A stretch of 42,624 bases of DNA from Alphaproteobacteria bacterium (GCA_016927395.1 JAFGMU010000020.1:1-42624), one strand, 5' to 3'; counted from the first letter of the stretch, positions 24,351 to 33,215 are shown. Notes: generated by a model from the letters alone, not told the origin. Program-made: numbers and translations.

Positions 24351-24443
24351 AGGTTGATTGTATCAAATTTATAAAAATTTTCAATAATGATAGAATTCTT
24401 ATTAGTAAATGAAAAAAATGCAAACCAATAACTGTTTTTTGTC

Positions 24444-24473
24444 TGGACAGGCAAAAATGTTTTATGGTAAAAT
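24444..24473 (+). promoter_or_regulatory. Promoter of the 24495 gene
   Basis: TGGACA (24444-24449) and TAAAAT (24468-24473) are 18 bases apart, and TGG precedes the -10 box. The nonamer TGGTAAAAT is identical to those before 11404 and ccrM. CCAAGAGAG, a possible Shine-Dalgarno, lies downstream. Confidence 0.55.
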
Positions 24474-24494
24474 TCATACCAAGAGAGAATTGTA

Positions 24495-27400
24495 ATGAAA
24501 TTTATAAAAATATTTATATTTGCTTGTTTTTTTGCCCCCAGTGCTTTGTTTGCGGCCACTGATTTCGAAGTTGCATCACAATTGTTGGCAGCTGCAAAAA
24601 ATGCGGACATTCAACAGGTCCAGGCATTGGTCAATAATGGTGCAAATATAAATTATGTTGATAACACTGGTTTGTCAGTTGTTTGTACAGCGCTGATGAA
24701 TAATGACGTTCGTGCAGCACAAATATTACAAATGTATGGCGCTGATGCTTCAAAGTGTGACCAGCAGATTAAAAGATATAATCAAAAATTACCAAAAGAA
24801 TCATCTGGTGGATTATTCAGCGGGCTATCGTCTGCCCAAAGCATAGCATTAGCGGCGGCGGGGGCCGCCGTTGTTGTTGGCGGTCTTTTATTTTTAACAG
24901 ATGCGCTGGATGCTGGTAATACAAATACTTCTTCGACAAGTACTGGTACAGATCGTCCAGGAACGGATACTGGAAATACTACTACTGCGACTGCGGCGTT
25001 TACTTTGCCATACGGTCCGGCCATGCCAAACGCAACTTCTGAAACTGCGAATTATACAACAAATTTGAATTATTACAGCCCAACAACAGATGGTTTAATA
25101 AAAGATAATTTTGCTTTGCTGACAAATACATATGCTCAGAATTATTTGTTGATGATGCATGGGTATTCGCCGTTGGCACGTGGGTATTTGGGAATGCGTA
25201 CTTTGCGTGATACAACTACGCGTGCCCCAATAAGCTTGGCGGGAAATAATCTGGGTTCCGAATCAGTACTAGGGGCCAGACCAGTTAATGTTGCACTGAT
25301 AACTGCAAATGGTGTTAATGCACTTTCAAAACCCGCTGGTGATATTTCCGAAACAACATCATCTTTGGATGATAAATTATTATTATGGACCACAACCAAT
25401 GTTAATGGAACGGCCGCCAGTGGTGCCAGCAATGATATGATTTCCAGTAAATATTATAATAATAAAATAACACGTGGCGCTGATAATAATTCTGCAATTG
25501 ATGATTCAACATCCGAAGATGCAACTTCGTTGTCGTTGTTTGATTTGGGTGGATATGGAACAGTTGTAAACAATAATTTTTCATCAGATATTGATGATTT
25601 GCTGGCAAAAATTGTTGGTGGAAAAGATTCTGGTTATACATCTGCCGACTATATGGGATTTATGCCAAATGGTCAGATGACAATTTTCAGAACCGGCAGT
25701 GGGGTTGGTATGAAGACTGCATCTGGCGCTGTTTCTGGAAATTATACTGACGAAGGCGACGGTGTATGGGGAACGGGTGATACATTGACTTTATACGGTC
25801 ATACATTGACAATAACAGTTGATGCAACTGGTTTGGGTTTTGTTGCAACCGATGGTACAAACACGTATAACGGTTATCGCGGAACAGATGGTTTGTTGTA
25901 TGTTGACAGCGACAGCAGTGGTTCTGTTGACCAGGCATATAATATCGAAACTGGTGGTAATTTGACACTTTCCAAGGAAGCAGGTGCAACAGATTATTTA
26001 AATTACAAGGCACTTTATAATGCAGGTTTGCTGTGGGCTGCTGGTGATTTGGCAAACGGTCGTTCAAAACCAGATGTTATTGCAAATGCAGATATAATTG
26101 AACCATTGCATGCAGCAGATGCAAAAACAATTTCTGATATTTTATCAGTGTCAGCAACAAGCCGAGAAACATCTTTTATTAACCTGATAAATCAATACTA
26201 TAATGTTGATACAACTGATGGTACATCTGGTGGGGATTCTTTGCCGGGAACATCTGCAACAAACTTTTTCGGTGGTTTGGGTTCTTCATTTTCACCAATT
26301 GTAATTTTTTCAACCGGCGCTTCTGTGACGGACAGCAGTTATTCGGGCAGTACCAAGGAAGCAACTTTTGAAAACGCGGCACCTTTGATTTACAGCAGCA
26401 TAGAACATTTGTTTATGTCAGTTGTTGCTGTGGGATTAACTGGTACTGGAACAAATGGTACTACCAGTGTTTCAGGATACTCTCCGTCTGGAAAAATTGC
26501 ACTGAGTCAGTGGCATGATACAACAACAAATACTTATTATAAAGCACGCACATGTGGAATTGGCGGCAGTGGGGCAAATGGAATTGATCCATGGTGTTTC
26601 GCAGCGGCGGGGGTTACAGATGAATTGGCTGTTGCCAGTATGGCTGGTGCAGTTGGTGCTGTTAAATCTGCGTTTGATTATCTGAATAATAAACAATTGT
26701 TTGCTTTGTTGGCATTAACATCGGATGGTCCATATTTGGGAACAAATTCGTCTGGAACTGCGTTTACGGCGACTACTTTGGCATCTTATTTACAGGGTAT
26801 GTATCAAATGCCAGCCGAGTATGATTATAAATGGCAATACGGTGGTGAAAACTATTTGGACGTTTTCAAAGAAGTTTTTGGATATGGAATGATAAATTTG
26901 GAACGTGCAACAAAACCTGGTAGCAAAATTTATTATTATGATGGTACAAATATTGTTTCAACCAGCGGGGGTGCATATTGGCGTGCTGCTTCGAATACAA
27001 TATTCAGATCTTCGATTATATTCAATCCGCGCACGGCATATATCAGTGCACCTTTCTACGACGTTTTGGAAAGCGTGGATGGAACTTTATCTTTGCCACG
27101 TATTTGGGAAAATGAATTTACTTTAGGAATATCTGATGAACGTGCTTTATATATGGGTGATGTTCTGGGTGAATTCCAGGTCAGTACAGATAAAATCCCA
27201 GAATATAAAGTTGGAAATATGACTTTGCAAATGGCGGTTTCACAGAAATCATATGATGACAACATGGGTGGACTGGATAATATGCAATTCGGATACAGTG
27301 TTGGAAATATGGAATTTGCAGCCGGATACCAGGGACACTTTACAGATGGAATGTCCAGATTTGATTCAACATCTAATCCGATTTTATCTTTGGCTTCGAA

Positions 27401-28151
27401 TGCGGTATCAAGTGGTGCAAAATATAAATCTGGAAACTGGTATTTTGGTACACGTGCATTTTCAGGAAATATTACGGATGAATCATTGTTGCAAAATGAT
27501 CCGACTGTTTCAAATCAGTACCAACCTGCAACACTGGGATTAATTCAGGGCGCAGAGTCAATAGTAACATGGGGTAATGATAAATTTGCAATTTCTTCAT
27601 CAATCGGTACCGCCCATGAAAGCAATACTATACTGGGCGCACAAACTGGTGGATTATTGGATATGGGGCAGGGTGATACAGTTTATCTGGATAATGTTTT
27701 GTCATACTCACCAAAACAAGATGTAAAAATTTCTTTGCGTTCAACATTTGCAAATACAACTACAAAACCAACTGGTGAATATATTTTAGGAATGTCAGAC
27801 ATAAAATCGAATGCTTTTTCTGTTGATGCACAGATGGGAAGTTTTTCTTTTGCTGTTGCAATGCCTTTGGCAATAACATCAGGAAATATGAAATACGCAT
27901 ATGCCGATTATGAAAGTGTTGAAAATGCCGATGGTAATTTTGATTTGGTTGTAAAAGATACACACATCGAAGATTTGGCATTATCTCCAGAAAAACGTGA
28001 AGTTCGTTTGTCAGGTGCATATCGTGTTAAATTGGGTGCATTCACAGATGGTGCTTTTGGTATGATTTATCGTATTAACCCAAATAATATCAGCGAATTT
28101 GGAAATGAATCGATATTTATGATGAAATTCACGCATAAGTTGGGAATATAA
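24495..28151 (+). CDS. 1218-residue ankyrin / degenerate subtilase / beta-barrel surface protein
   Basis: A signal peptide (residues 1-20, ending L-F-A-A) is followed by two ankyrin-type repeats (about residues 25-86), with V-N-N-G-A-N-I-N-Y-V-D-N-T-G-L as the clearest. A second hydrophobic helix lies at 115-135. The region from about 260 to 830 has the layout of subtilisin-type (S8) autotransporter passengers. The usual V-A-V-I-D-T-G at the catalytic Asp reads V-A-L-I-T-A-N-G (residues 266-273), and no H-G-T-H is present. At the Ser site only V-A-S-M-A-G-A-V-G-A remains (Ser715). The G-Y-G-M-I-N-L-E-R-A segment that usually closes S8 passengers is retained. The last 340 residues or so have alternating beta strands like an outer-membrane barrel, ending K-L-G-I rather than in an aromatic residue. 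It is probably a non-proteolytic surface protein; the S8 relation is my reading of motifs only. Confidence 0.75.
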   Translation: MKFIKIFIFACFFAPSALFAATDFEVASQLLAAAKNADIQQVQALVNNGANINYVDNTGLSVVCTALMNNDVRAAQILQMYGADASKCDQQIKRYNQKLPKESSGGLFSGLSSAQSIALAAAGAAVVVGGLLFLTDALDAGNTNTSSTSTGTDRPGTDTGNTTTATAAFTLPYGPAMPNATSETANYTTNLNYYSPTTDGLIKDNFALLTNTYAQNYLLMMHGYSPLARGYLGMRTLRDTTTRAPISLAGNNLGSESVLGARPVNVALITANGVNALSKPAGDISETTSSLDDKLLLWTTTNVNGTAASGASNDMISSKYYNNKITRGADNNSAIDDSTSEDATSLSLFDLGGYGTVVNNNFSSDIDDLLAKIVGGKDSGYTSADYMGFMPNGQMTIFRTGSGVGMKTASGAVSGNYTDEGDGVWGTGDTLTLYGHTLTITVDATGLGFVATDGTNTYNGYRGTDGLLYVDSDSSGSVDQAYNIETGGNLTLSKEAGATDYLNYKALYNAGLLWAAGDLANGRSKPDVIANADIIEPLHAADAKTISDILSVSATSRETSFINLINQYYNVDTTDGTSGGDSLPGTSATNFFGGLGSSFSPIVIFSTGASVTDSSYSGSTKEATFENAAPLIYSSIEHLFMSVVAVGLTGTGTNGTTSVSGYSPSGKIALSQWHDTTTNTYYKARTCGIGGSGANGIDPWCFAAAGVTDELAVASMAGAVGAVKSAFDYLNNKQLFALLALTSDGPYLGTNSSGTAFTATTLASYLQGMYQMPAEYDYKWQYGGENYLDVFKEVFGYGMINLERATKPGSKIYYYDGTNIVSTSGGAYWRAASNTIFRSSIIFNPRTAYISAPFYDVLESVDGTLSLPRIWENEFTLGISDERALYMGDVLGEFQVSTDKIPEYKVGNMTLQMAVSQKSYDDNMGGLDNMQFGYSVGNMEFAAGYQGHFTDGMSRFDSTSNPILSLASNAVSSGAKYKSGNWYFGTRAFSGNITDESLLQNDPTVSNQYQPATLGLIQGAESIVTWGNDKFAISSSIGTAHESNTILGAQTGGLLDMGQGDTVYLDNVLSYSPKQDVKISLRSTFANTTTKPTGEYILGMSDIKSNAFSVDAQMGSFSFAVAMPLAITSGNMKYAYADYESVENADGNFDLVVKDTHIEDLALSPEKREVRLSGAYRVKLGAFTDGAFGMIYRINPNNISEFGNESIFMMKFTHKLGI

Positions 28152-28155
28152 AAAA

Positions 28156-28182
28156 CGCGCCATTTGGCGCGGTTTTTATTTT
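28156..28182. terminator. Terminator between 24495 gene and 28176 gene
   Basis: CGCGCC (28156-28161) pairs with GGCGCG (28166-28171) around ATTT, then GTTTTTATTTT. It lies five bases after the stop codon and overlaps the stop of the convergent gene, so it may serve both. Confidence 0.75.
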
Positions 28183-28571
28183 GAAAGTCTTGTTTTGATA
28201 TTATTTACTAAAGTTTTAATTTTTTGTGTTAGAATTTTAAAATTATCTTTTGGTAATCCTGCATACTCTTGTTTGAAACTTATTCTATATATCTCCCACC
28301 ATTTTTTTGCAAAATCAGAATTAACAGGGGATATTTTACCATTTTGATCAAATTGTTTTCCTGAAAAAACAGTTTTTTTACCATTTTTTCTGCTGCGTGT
28401 AAATATTGCTTTCCATTCATCTTCGGTATAAACACCATAACTTTCGTCATTACTTATTGGTGTTTTTTTCATTGCCAATCCAGCTTCGTGAACTATGGTT
28501 ATTATTGCCCCGGTGTCTGTTACGATTATTTTAGGAAATTTATTTTCAGATTCTTCGGTTTCATAAGTCAT
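28176..28571 (-). CDS. Hypothetical cytosolic protein, 131 residues
   Basis: No family recognised. No signal peptide or membrane helix is visible. The N-terminal 30 residues look like beta strands (K-I-I-V-T-D-T-G-A-I-I-T-I-V), the middle is Lys/Gly-rich and the C-terminus helical and basic (K-I-K-T-L-V-N-N-I-K-T-R-L-S-K). AAAAGGATAA is the Shine-Dalgarno. Upstream, TTGACA and TGTCAA (about 28605-28632) form a spaced inverted repeat that could be a -35 box with an operator. It stands alone between convergent and co-directional neighbours; whether it is co-transcribed with grpE upstream is unclear. Confidence 0.65.
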   Translation of the reverse strand: MTYETEESENKFPKIIVTDTGAIITIVHEAGLAMKKTPISNDESYGVYTEDEWKAIFTRSRKNGKKTVFSGKQFDQNGKISPVNSDFAKKWWEIYRISFKQEYAGLPKDNFKILTQKIKTLVNNIKTRLSK

Positions 28572-28655
28572 AACAAATTATCCTTTTTATTTGATTTGCA
28601 TTATCTTGACACCAAAAAATAAAGTTGTCAATAAAAAATGAGCTAAAATCAAAGA

Positions 28656-29180
28656 TTATTTGCTAACTACAACCATTGCAGGTCGTAAAACCATATCCCC
28701 AAACATGTATCCAGATTGCAATTCACCAACAATCATATTTGGAAATGTTTTTGCCCCGCATGGACAATCTTCTGGTGGAACATCAACAACCTGTAATGCA
28801 TTATGAAACTGTGGGTTTAATGGTTGGCAAATGGTTTCTATTTTTATTATACCAATTTTAGCCAATGTTGATTCCAATGTTTTTGCGATTGAAACAATCC
28901 CTTCATCATTTGGTTCGTGCGACAAAGCAGCACTGATTGCGTCCATCAGCGGTAAAAAATTTTGGGCAATTGACATAACCCGATTTCTGGTTGTTGATTC
29001 AGCATCCAAAGCAGCACGACGACGAGTGTTTTCTAACTCGGCCGCCATACGTAGATATTTATCATTTAACTCTGCGATTTTCGCATTTAAAGAATCAATC
29101 TCGGATGGATTTTCGTTAACTACGACAGCTTCTTCAACTGCATCTTGGGTTTCAATAACTTCTTTTTCTTCCATATTCAT
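28656..29180 (-). CDS. grpE: GrpE nucleotide exchange factor
   Basis: GrpE releases ADP from DnaK and works as a dimer in the cytosol. The 174-residue product has an acidic N-terminal tail and a long helix (I-A-E-L-N-D-K-Y-L-R-M-A-A-E-L-E-N-T-R-R-R near residues 33-53). The C-terminal beta domain shows the family pattern F-H-N-A-L-Q-V-V near residue 123 and G-Y-M-F-G-D-M-V-L-R-P-A-M-V-V-V-S at the end. The start could be M1 or M3. It follows tpiA by 24 bases, so the two are probably one transcript. dnaK and dnaJ are not nearby. Confidence 0.93.
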   Translation of the reverse strand: MNMEEKEVIETQDAVEEAVVVNENPSEIDSLNAKIAELNDKYLRMAAELENTRRRAALDAESTTRNRVMSIAQNFLPLMDAISAALSHEPNDEGIVSIAKTLESTLAKIGIIKIETICQPLNPQFHNALQVVDVPPEDCPCGAKTFPNMIVGELQSGYMFGDMVLRPAMVVVSK

Positions 29181-29204
29181 ACCATTTATATCATGTTAAT
29201 AAAA

Positions 29205-29885
29205 CTACACGCTTTTTATTATAGGTAAAAAATCGTCCGGTTTCAAGGATGCGCCACCAACTAAAACACCATCAACATTCAAAATAGACATAATTTCCCC
29301 TGAATTAGCGCCTTTGACTGATCCACCATACAATAAATTGGCTGATGTTAATTTACGAATGTATTCATGAACATCGGCAATTTCCTGGGTTGTGGCAGTT
29401 AAACCGGTACCGATTGCCCATACTGGTTCATATGCAAGAATGTAATTTTCTAATCCATTTGTTGATTCTGTGACCTGGTTTTCAATAACAGAAAATGTTT
29501 GACCAGCATTTTTCTGGTCCAAAGTTTCCCCAACACAAACAATAGGCATTAACCCAGATTCTAGAACCCTTAATGCTTTTTGATTTACAATATCGTTTGT
29601 TTCGTTGTGATATTGGCGACGTTCGCTGTGACCGACAATTACATATTTTGCACCTGATTCTGCAATCATTTTTGCGGATACTTCGCCTGTGTATGCCCCA
29701 TGTTCGTGTGTGCTGACATCCTGTGCGCCTATTGAAATTCTATCGGATTTTTTACAATTCAACATCGTAAAAGGGACGCAAATTATCAAGTTGTTTTCAG
29801 TGTCAATTTCATTTAAAACCGAAATCATACTATCTAATTCTGCAACTGAACCGTTAATTTTCCAATTTCCCGCGATTATCTTCAT
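29205..29885 (-). CDS. tpiA: Triosephosphate isomerase
   Basis: TPI interconverts dihydroxyacetone phosphate and glyceraldehyde 3-phosphate. The 226-residue product is shorter than the usual 250 or so but keeps all catalytic residues: Lys9 in A-G-N-W-K, His86 in V-G-H-S-E-R-R, and Glu153 in Y-E-P-V-W-A-I-G-T-G. The phosphate loops L-L-Y-G-G-S-V and V-D-G-V-L-V-G-G-A-S are also present. The shortening comes from tight loops rather than a missing end. It is divergent from the PpiD-like gene, as in many Alphaproteobacteria, and precedes grpE. Confidence 0.95.
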   Translation of the reverse strand: MKIIAGNWKINGSVAELDSMISVLNEIDTENNLIICVPFTMLNCKKSDRISIGAQDVSTHEHGAYTGEVSAKMIAESGAKYVIVGHSERRQYHNETNDIVNQKALRVLESGLMPIVCVGETLDQKNAGQTFSVIENQVTESTNGLENYILAYEPVWAIGTGLTATTQEIADVHEYIRKLTSANLLYGGSVKGANSGEIMSILNVDGVLVGGASLKPDDFLPIIKSV

Positions 29886-29904
29886 TTTTTACCCTTTTTT
29901 CCAT

Positions 29905-29934
29905 TTGATTTTTTATCCAAAGTTCTGCTATGTT
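29905..29934 (+). promoter_or_regulatory. Possible promoter of the PpiD-like gene
   Basis: TTGATT (29905-29910) and TATGTT (29929-29934) are 18 bases apart in the 67-base divergent gap, 18 bases before the ATG at 29953. AAAAGGA is the Shine-Dalgarno. The -10 box is a weak match. Confidence 0.35.
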
Positions 29935-29952
29935 ATCCCAAAAGGATTAAAA

Positions 29953-31368
29953 ATGCTAGAATATTTACGCGACATGTCGAACAAACCTATTGCCAAAGTA
30001 TTGATTGGAATCTTGATGTTTTCATTCGTTGGTTGGGGTGTTGCTGAATGGGTTTTGAGTAATGCAAGCCGTGAAAGTACAATGGTTCAAGTTGGTGATA
30101 TTAAAATAACGCCCGGTCAATTCAGCAGCGAAAAATCGCGCGAAATGGCCAGATTATCAAAGCCACAACAAAAACAGATTTACACAGATTCAGCTGTTGC
30201 AACCGCATTTTTGGATAAAGTAATGGCAGATTTAATCAGCAATGCGATGGTTGAAAATCGTGCCCAGGATTTGGGATTTATTGTAACTGATAAACGTATT
30301 GCAATGGAAATCCGTATGTTCCCAGAATTTCAAGAAAAAGGTGTGTTTTCACCAGAAAAATTCGAAAGACTGCTGAATAACGCTGGATTCACCGAAGAAC
30401 AATTTGCAGATTATTTACGTAATCAGATTTTACGTTCAATGGTTTTGGGTTCAATGTCAGTACCGGTAAAAGTTTCAAATTTTGAAGCTTTGGTTGCGTA
30501 TAATTCCCGTTATGGTGAAAGATTAATTGAATATACCCAGGTTAAATTCAGCGATTTCAAAGTTGGTGTACCAAATGATGAAAGTCTGCGTGAATTTTAT
30601 AAGAAAAATCCAAAAATGATTCCAGAAACCAGGGTTGTTTCCTATGTAATGATTCCTGCAAAAATGGATCAACCGGATAGCTATGATGCTGGTTATACAC
30701 GCGCTCAAAAAATGGAAGATGCGATTATTTCTGGTGAAACTATGTCAGCGGCCGCAAAAAGCGTCAAAGCAAAATTTGTCACACTGCAAGCATTTTCAAA
30801 AAATAAAAAACCAATTGATCAATTGCTGACAGATTCTGTCGTTGAAAAATTATTTTCAATGGACCAGGGTCTGGAAAGTGAAATTACAGAAACAAAACAA
30901 GGATTTGTAATTTTCCGTGTTGAAAAAATTAATCCTGAATATGCCGCAGATTTTAAATCAGTAAAAGACAGTCTGATTTCTGCATGGAAAACCGAAGAAC
31001 AGAAAAAACAGGCATACTTGCGTGCGAATAATTTGTTAATGGATTTGAATAAAACAAAAATATTAAAAGATAAGAAAACAGCAACGGTTTCGCGTGCAAA
31101 TGGTGCGCCAACAGATGTTTTGGTTGCAGCTTTTGGACAACCAGTGGGAAATAATTCAATAGTCCCAGGTCAGAACTCTTTTTATGTATTGAGTATTAAA
31201 AAAGAAATATCCCCAAAAGTTGATAATACAAAAATGGCAGCATTGAAAAAAGAACTGCAAAGCATGAAACAACGTGAAATTATGGAAGATTATAATTCAT
31301 TTTTGATGCGTGAATACCGGGTCAAAGTTAATCAAAAAGTTGTTAAAAGGTTATTTGGCGGAAAATAA
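29953..31368 (+). CDS. PpiD/SurA-like periplasmic folding factor
   Basis: This is a membrane-anchored peptidyl-prolyl isomerase-like chaperone for proteins leaving the Sec channel. The 471-residue product starts M-L-E-Y-L-R-D and has one N-terminal helix (about residues 15-35, I-A-K-V-L-I-G-I-L-M-F-S-F-V-G-W-G-V), typical of PpiD. A SurA_N-type helical region follows (to about 230), then a degenerate parvulin-like region. It is shorter than E. coli PpiD (623 residues). The frame is open from 29689, but that would run through tpiA on the other strand; the ATG at 29953 has AAAAGGA and starts the homologous part. It may help fold the secreted Cys-rich proteins (inference). Confidence 0.85.
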   Translation: MLEYLRDMSNKPIAKVLIGILMFSFVGWGVAEWVLSNASRESTMVQVGDIKITPGQFSSEKSREMARLSKPQQKQIYTDSAVATAFLDKVMADLISNAMVENRAQDLGFIVTDKRIAMEIRMFPEFQEKGVFSPEKFERLLNNAGFTEEQFADYLRNQILRSMVLGSMSVPVKVSNFEALVAYNSRYGERLIEYTQVKFSDFKVGVPNDESLREFYKKNPKMIPETRVVSYVMIPAKMDQPDSYDAGYTRAQKMEDAIISGETMSAAAKSVKAKFVTLQAFSKNKKPIDQLLTDSVVEKLFSMDQGLESEITETKQGFVIFRVEKINPEYAADFKSVKDSLISAWKTEEQKKQAYLRANNLLMDLNKTKILKDKKTATVSRANGAPTDVLVAAFGQPVGNNSIVPGQNSFYVLSIKKEISPKVDNTKMAALKKELQSMKQREIMEDYNSFLMREYRVKVNQKVVKRLFGGK

Positions 31369-31378
31369 TAAAAAATTT

Positions 31379-31403
31379 GCGGGCAAGTCCCGCATTTTTA
31401 TTT
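31379..31403. terminator. Terminator between the PpiD-like gene and ccrM
   Basis: GCGGG (31379-31383) pairs with CCCGC (31389-31393) around CAAGT, extended by T-A pairs, then ATTTTTATTT. Convergent genes flank it, and the A-rich left side allows it to work for both. Confidence 0.75.
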
Positions 31404-31420
31404 AAAATATTATGTTTTTA

Positions 31421-32536
31421 TTAAGCGGCTTTTTTGATGTCTTGTTTTATACTGCGGACATATTTGCGTAAATCATCAATTGGAACCAGTGAACCGTCAC
31501 GTTTTTGTGCACTCCAGTAATCCCAACCATTAAAGCTGGCACTTCGCTGCATTTTTGCAGCCATTATGTGAATTGATGCTTTGCCATGTAATGAATGTGT
31601 CAGTTGACCGTCGCGTGTTATCATTACTCGTTCTCCACGCGGACTGACCAGTGTTTGTCCCGAATATAATAATCCAGCTTCGATTAATTCATTGAATGCG
31701 ACTTTGATTTCATCACGTTTCGGTGTTGAAATTTCGATTTCTGACAAATCTATTGGTTTTACAGATTCCAGTCTGGCAATTGCTGCATTAACATAAGATT
31801 CATCTTGTTCAAAACCGATAAAGTTTCGACCTAATTCTTTGGCTGCTGCAGCTGTTGTTCCACTGCCAATAAACGGATCTAAAATTATGTCGCCAGGTTT
31901 CGTTGAAGATAGAATTACTCGTCGCAATAAATCCATAGGTTTTTGGGTATTGTGCAAACTTTTACCATTTTTATCTTTTATTCTTTCTTCACCCAGGCAA
32001 ATATTTATATCCCAATCAGAACGCATTTGTTTGCCACCGTTCAACTTTTTCATAGTTTCGTAATTAAAAGTATATTTTCCGGTTTTATGCGGTGTTGCCC
32101 AAATCATTGTTTCGTGGGCATTTGTAAATCTGGTGCCACGGAAATTTGGCATAGGATTATTTTTTACCCAAACAATATCGTTTAAAATCCAAAATCCCAG
32201 GTCTTGTAAAATGCTACCTACACGGAAAATATTGTGATAGCTGCCAATAACCCACATAGCCCCGTCTGGTTTTAATACACGTTTACATTCGGTCATCCAG
32301 GCACGGGTGAATTCATCGTACGCAGCATTTGATTCAAAAGAATCCCAAGAATCACGTACAGCACGTGCGGCCGTTTGATCTTCGGGTCGATAAAGCGTTT
32401 TTTCGCCCAGTTGCAGATTATAAGGAGAGTCAGCAAAAACCGCATCCACCGAGCCATCGGGTAATTCGCGCATACGTTCTATGCAATCACCGAGCAAAAT
32501 TTTGTTCAGATATTTTTTCATTCTCTCTTTTGGCAT
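31421..32536 (-). CDS. ccrM: CcrM-type DNA adenine methyltransferase (GANTC)
   Basis: CcrM methylates the adenine of GANTC and, in Alphaproteobacteria, times cell-cycle transcription. The 371-residue product is of CcrM length. It has the beta-class order: catalytic motif D-S-P-Y at residues 36-39, then the SAM-binding D-P-F-I-G-S-G-T-T at 220-228. The CcrM-specific blocks V-I-G-S-Y-H-N-I-F-R-V-G and F-W-I-L-N-D-I-V-W near residues 96-123 are present, as is the C-terminal domain with F-N-G-W-D-Y-W. Two normally conserved prolines are changed: D-P-P-Y to D-S-P-Y, and H-P-T-Q-K-P to H-N-T-Q-K-P. The start could be ATG 32536 (used here) or 32521; GAGAGA lies just before the second but very close to it. 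Confidence 0.93.
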   Translation of the reverse strand: MPKERMKKYLNKILLGDCIERMRELPDGSVDAVFADSPYNLQLGEKTLYRPEDQTAARAVRDSWDSFESNAAYDEFTRAWMTECKRVLKPDGAMWVIGSYHNIFRVGSILQDLGFWILNDIVWVKNNPMPNFRGTRFTNAHETMIWATPHKTGKYTFNYETMKKLNGGKQMRSDWDINICLGEERIKDKNGKSLHNTQKPMDLLRRVILSSTKPGDIILDPFIGSGTTAAAAKELGRNFIGFEQDESYVNAAIARLESVKPIDLSEIEISTPKRDEIKVAFNELIEAGLLYSGQTLVSPRGERVMITRDGQLTHSLHGKASIHIMAAKMQRSASFNGWDYWSAQKRDGSLVPIDDLRKYVRSIKQDIKKAA

Positions 32537-32557
32537 TTTTTACTGCCTATAATCTGT

Positions 32558-32566
32558 ATTTTACCA
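32558..32566 (-). promoter_or_regulatory. Extended -10 promoter of ccrM
   Basis: On the minus strand, TGGTAAAAT (32566-32558) lies 21 bases before the ATG at 32536. It is identical to the elements before the genes at 11404 and 24495. I see no CtrA-like or GANTC site in it. Confidence 0.45.
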
Positions 32567-32674
32567 TATTTTAGACCCATTAAAAAGCGCTGGACGCGGG
32601 ATATGGGTAAAATAAATAGCTTGATTTTTATAAAAACCTAAATTTTTTTTCATACTATGATTTTAATTTTGTTC

Positions 32675-32703
32675 TTTACACTTTGACCCAAGATTGCTAA
32701 TTT
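32675..32703 (+). promoter_or_regulatory. Possible promoter giving a near-leaderless nrdR mRNA
   Basis: TTTACA (32675-32680) and TAATTT (32698-32703) are 17 bases apart. A start of transcription near 32710 would fall between the two candidate ATGs (32707 and 32713). No Shine-Dalgarno precedes either. Confidence 0.35.
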
Positions 32704-32712
32704 ACAATGGTT

Positions 32713-33213
32713 ATGAGATGCCCCTATTGCAATTCTACAGACAGTCAGGTGAAAGATTCACGCCCTGATATTGAAGACGCGATTATTCGCCGTCGTCGTG
32801 TTTGCAATCAATGTGGTGCCAAATTTACAACCGTTGAACGTGTTCAAATGCGTGATTTAATGGTTCGTAAAAACAGTGGTAAAACCGAACCGTTTGATCG
32901 TGAAAAATTAAAACGCAGTATCAGAATTGCTTGTCGGAATCGCGATGTCAGCGACGAGCAAATAGAAAAAGTCGTAACATCAATTCATCGCAGATTGGAA
33001 ACCGAAACGACTGATGATTCAGTAAGCAGTGAAATGGTTGGAAAAATGGTATCTGATTCTTTATTGAATCTGGACCAGATAGCTTTTGTACGATTTGTAT
33101 CTGTTTACAGAAAATTTTCCAAAATTTCCGATTTTAAGAAAATTATCAGCCAAATACCCGAGGTAGATGAAGGCGCAGTTGTTTGTGAATTGCCCAAAAC
33201 ATCACTATTTTAA
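32713..33213 (+). CDS. nrdR: Transcriptional repressor NrdR
   Basis: NrdR represses ribonucleotide reductase genes in response to ATP/dATP. The 166-residue product has the zinc ribbon C3/C6/C31/C34 (M-R-C-P-Y-C, C-N-Q-C-G). R-R-R-R-V and F-T-T-V-E-R follow, then the ATP-cone domain (V-R-K-N-S-G-K-T-E-P-F-D-R-E-K-L near residues 51-66). The family's almost invariant start is M-R-C-P, so the ATG at 32713 is chosen over that at 32707. Only two bases separate its stop from the lytic transglycosylase gene, so they are probably co-transcribed. Confidence 0.95.
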   Translation: MRCPYCNSTDSQVKDSRPDIEDAIIRRRRVCNQCGAKFTTVERVQMRDLMVRKNSGKTEPFDREKLKRSIRIACRNRDVSDEQIEKVVTSIHRRLETETTDDSVSSEMVGKMVSDSLLNLDQIAFVRFVSVYRKFSKISDFKKIISQIPEVDEGAVVCELPKTSLF

Positions 33214-33215
33214 TT

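Noticed and set aside
28605-28632. TTGACA/TGTCAA inverted repeat before the 28571 gene as an operator
   Set aside because: Short arms in AT-rich DNA; the spacing to the nearest -10-like GATAAT is 20 bases, too long for a good promoter. It was not strong enough to list.
29689-29952. N-terminal extension of the PpiD-like protein by 88 codons
   Set aside because: It runs antisense through tpiA; the ATG at 29953 has AAAAGGA and begins the expected membrane anchor.
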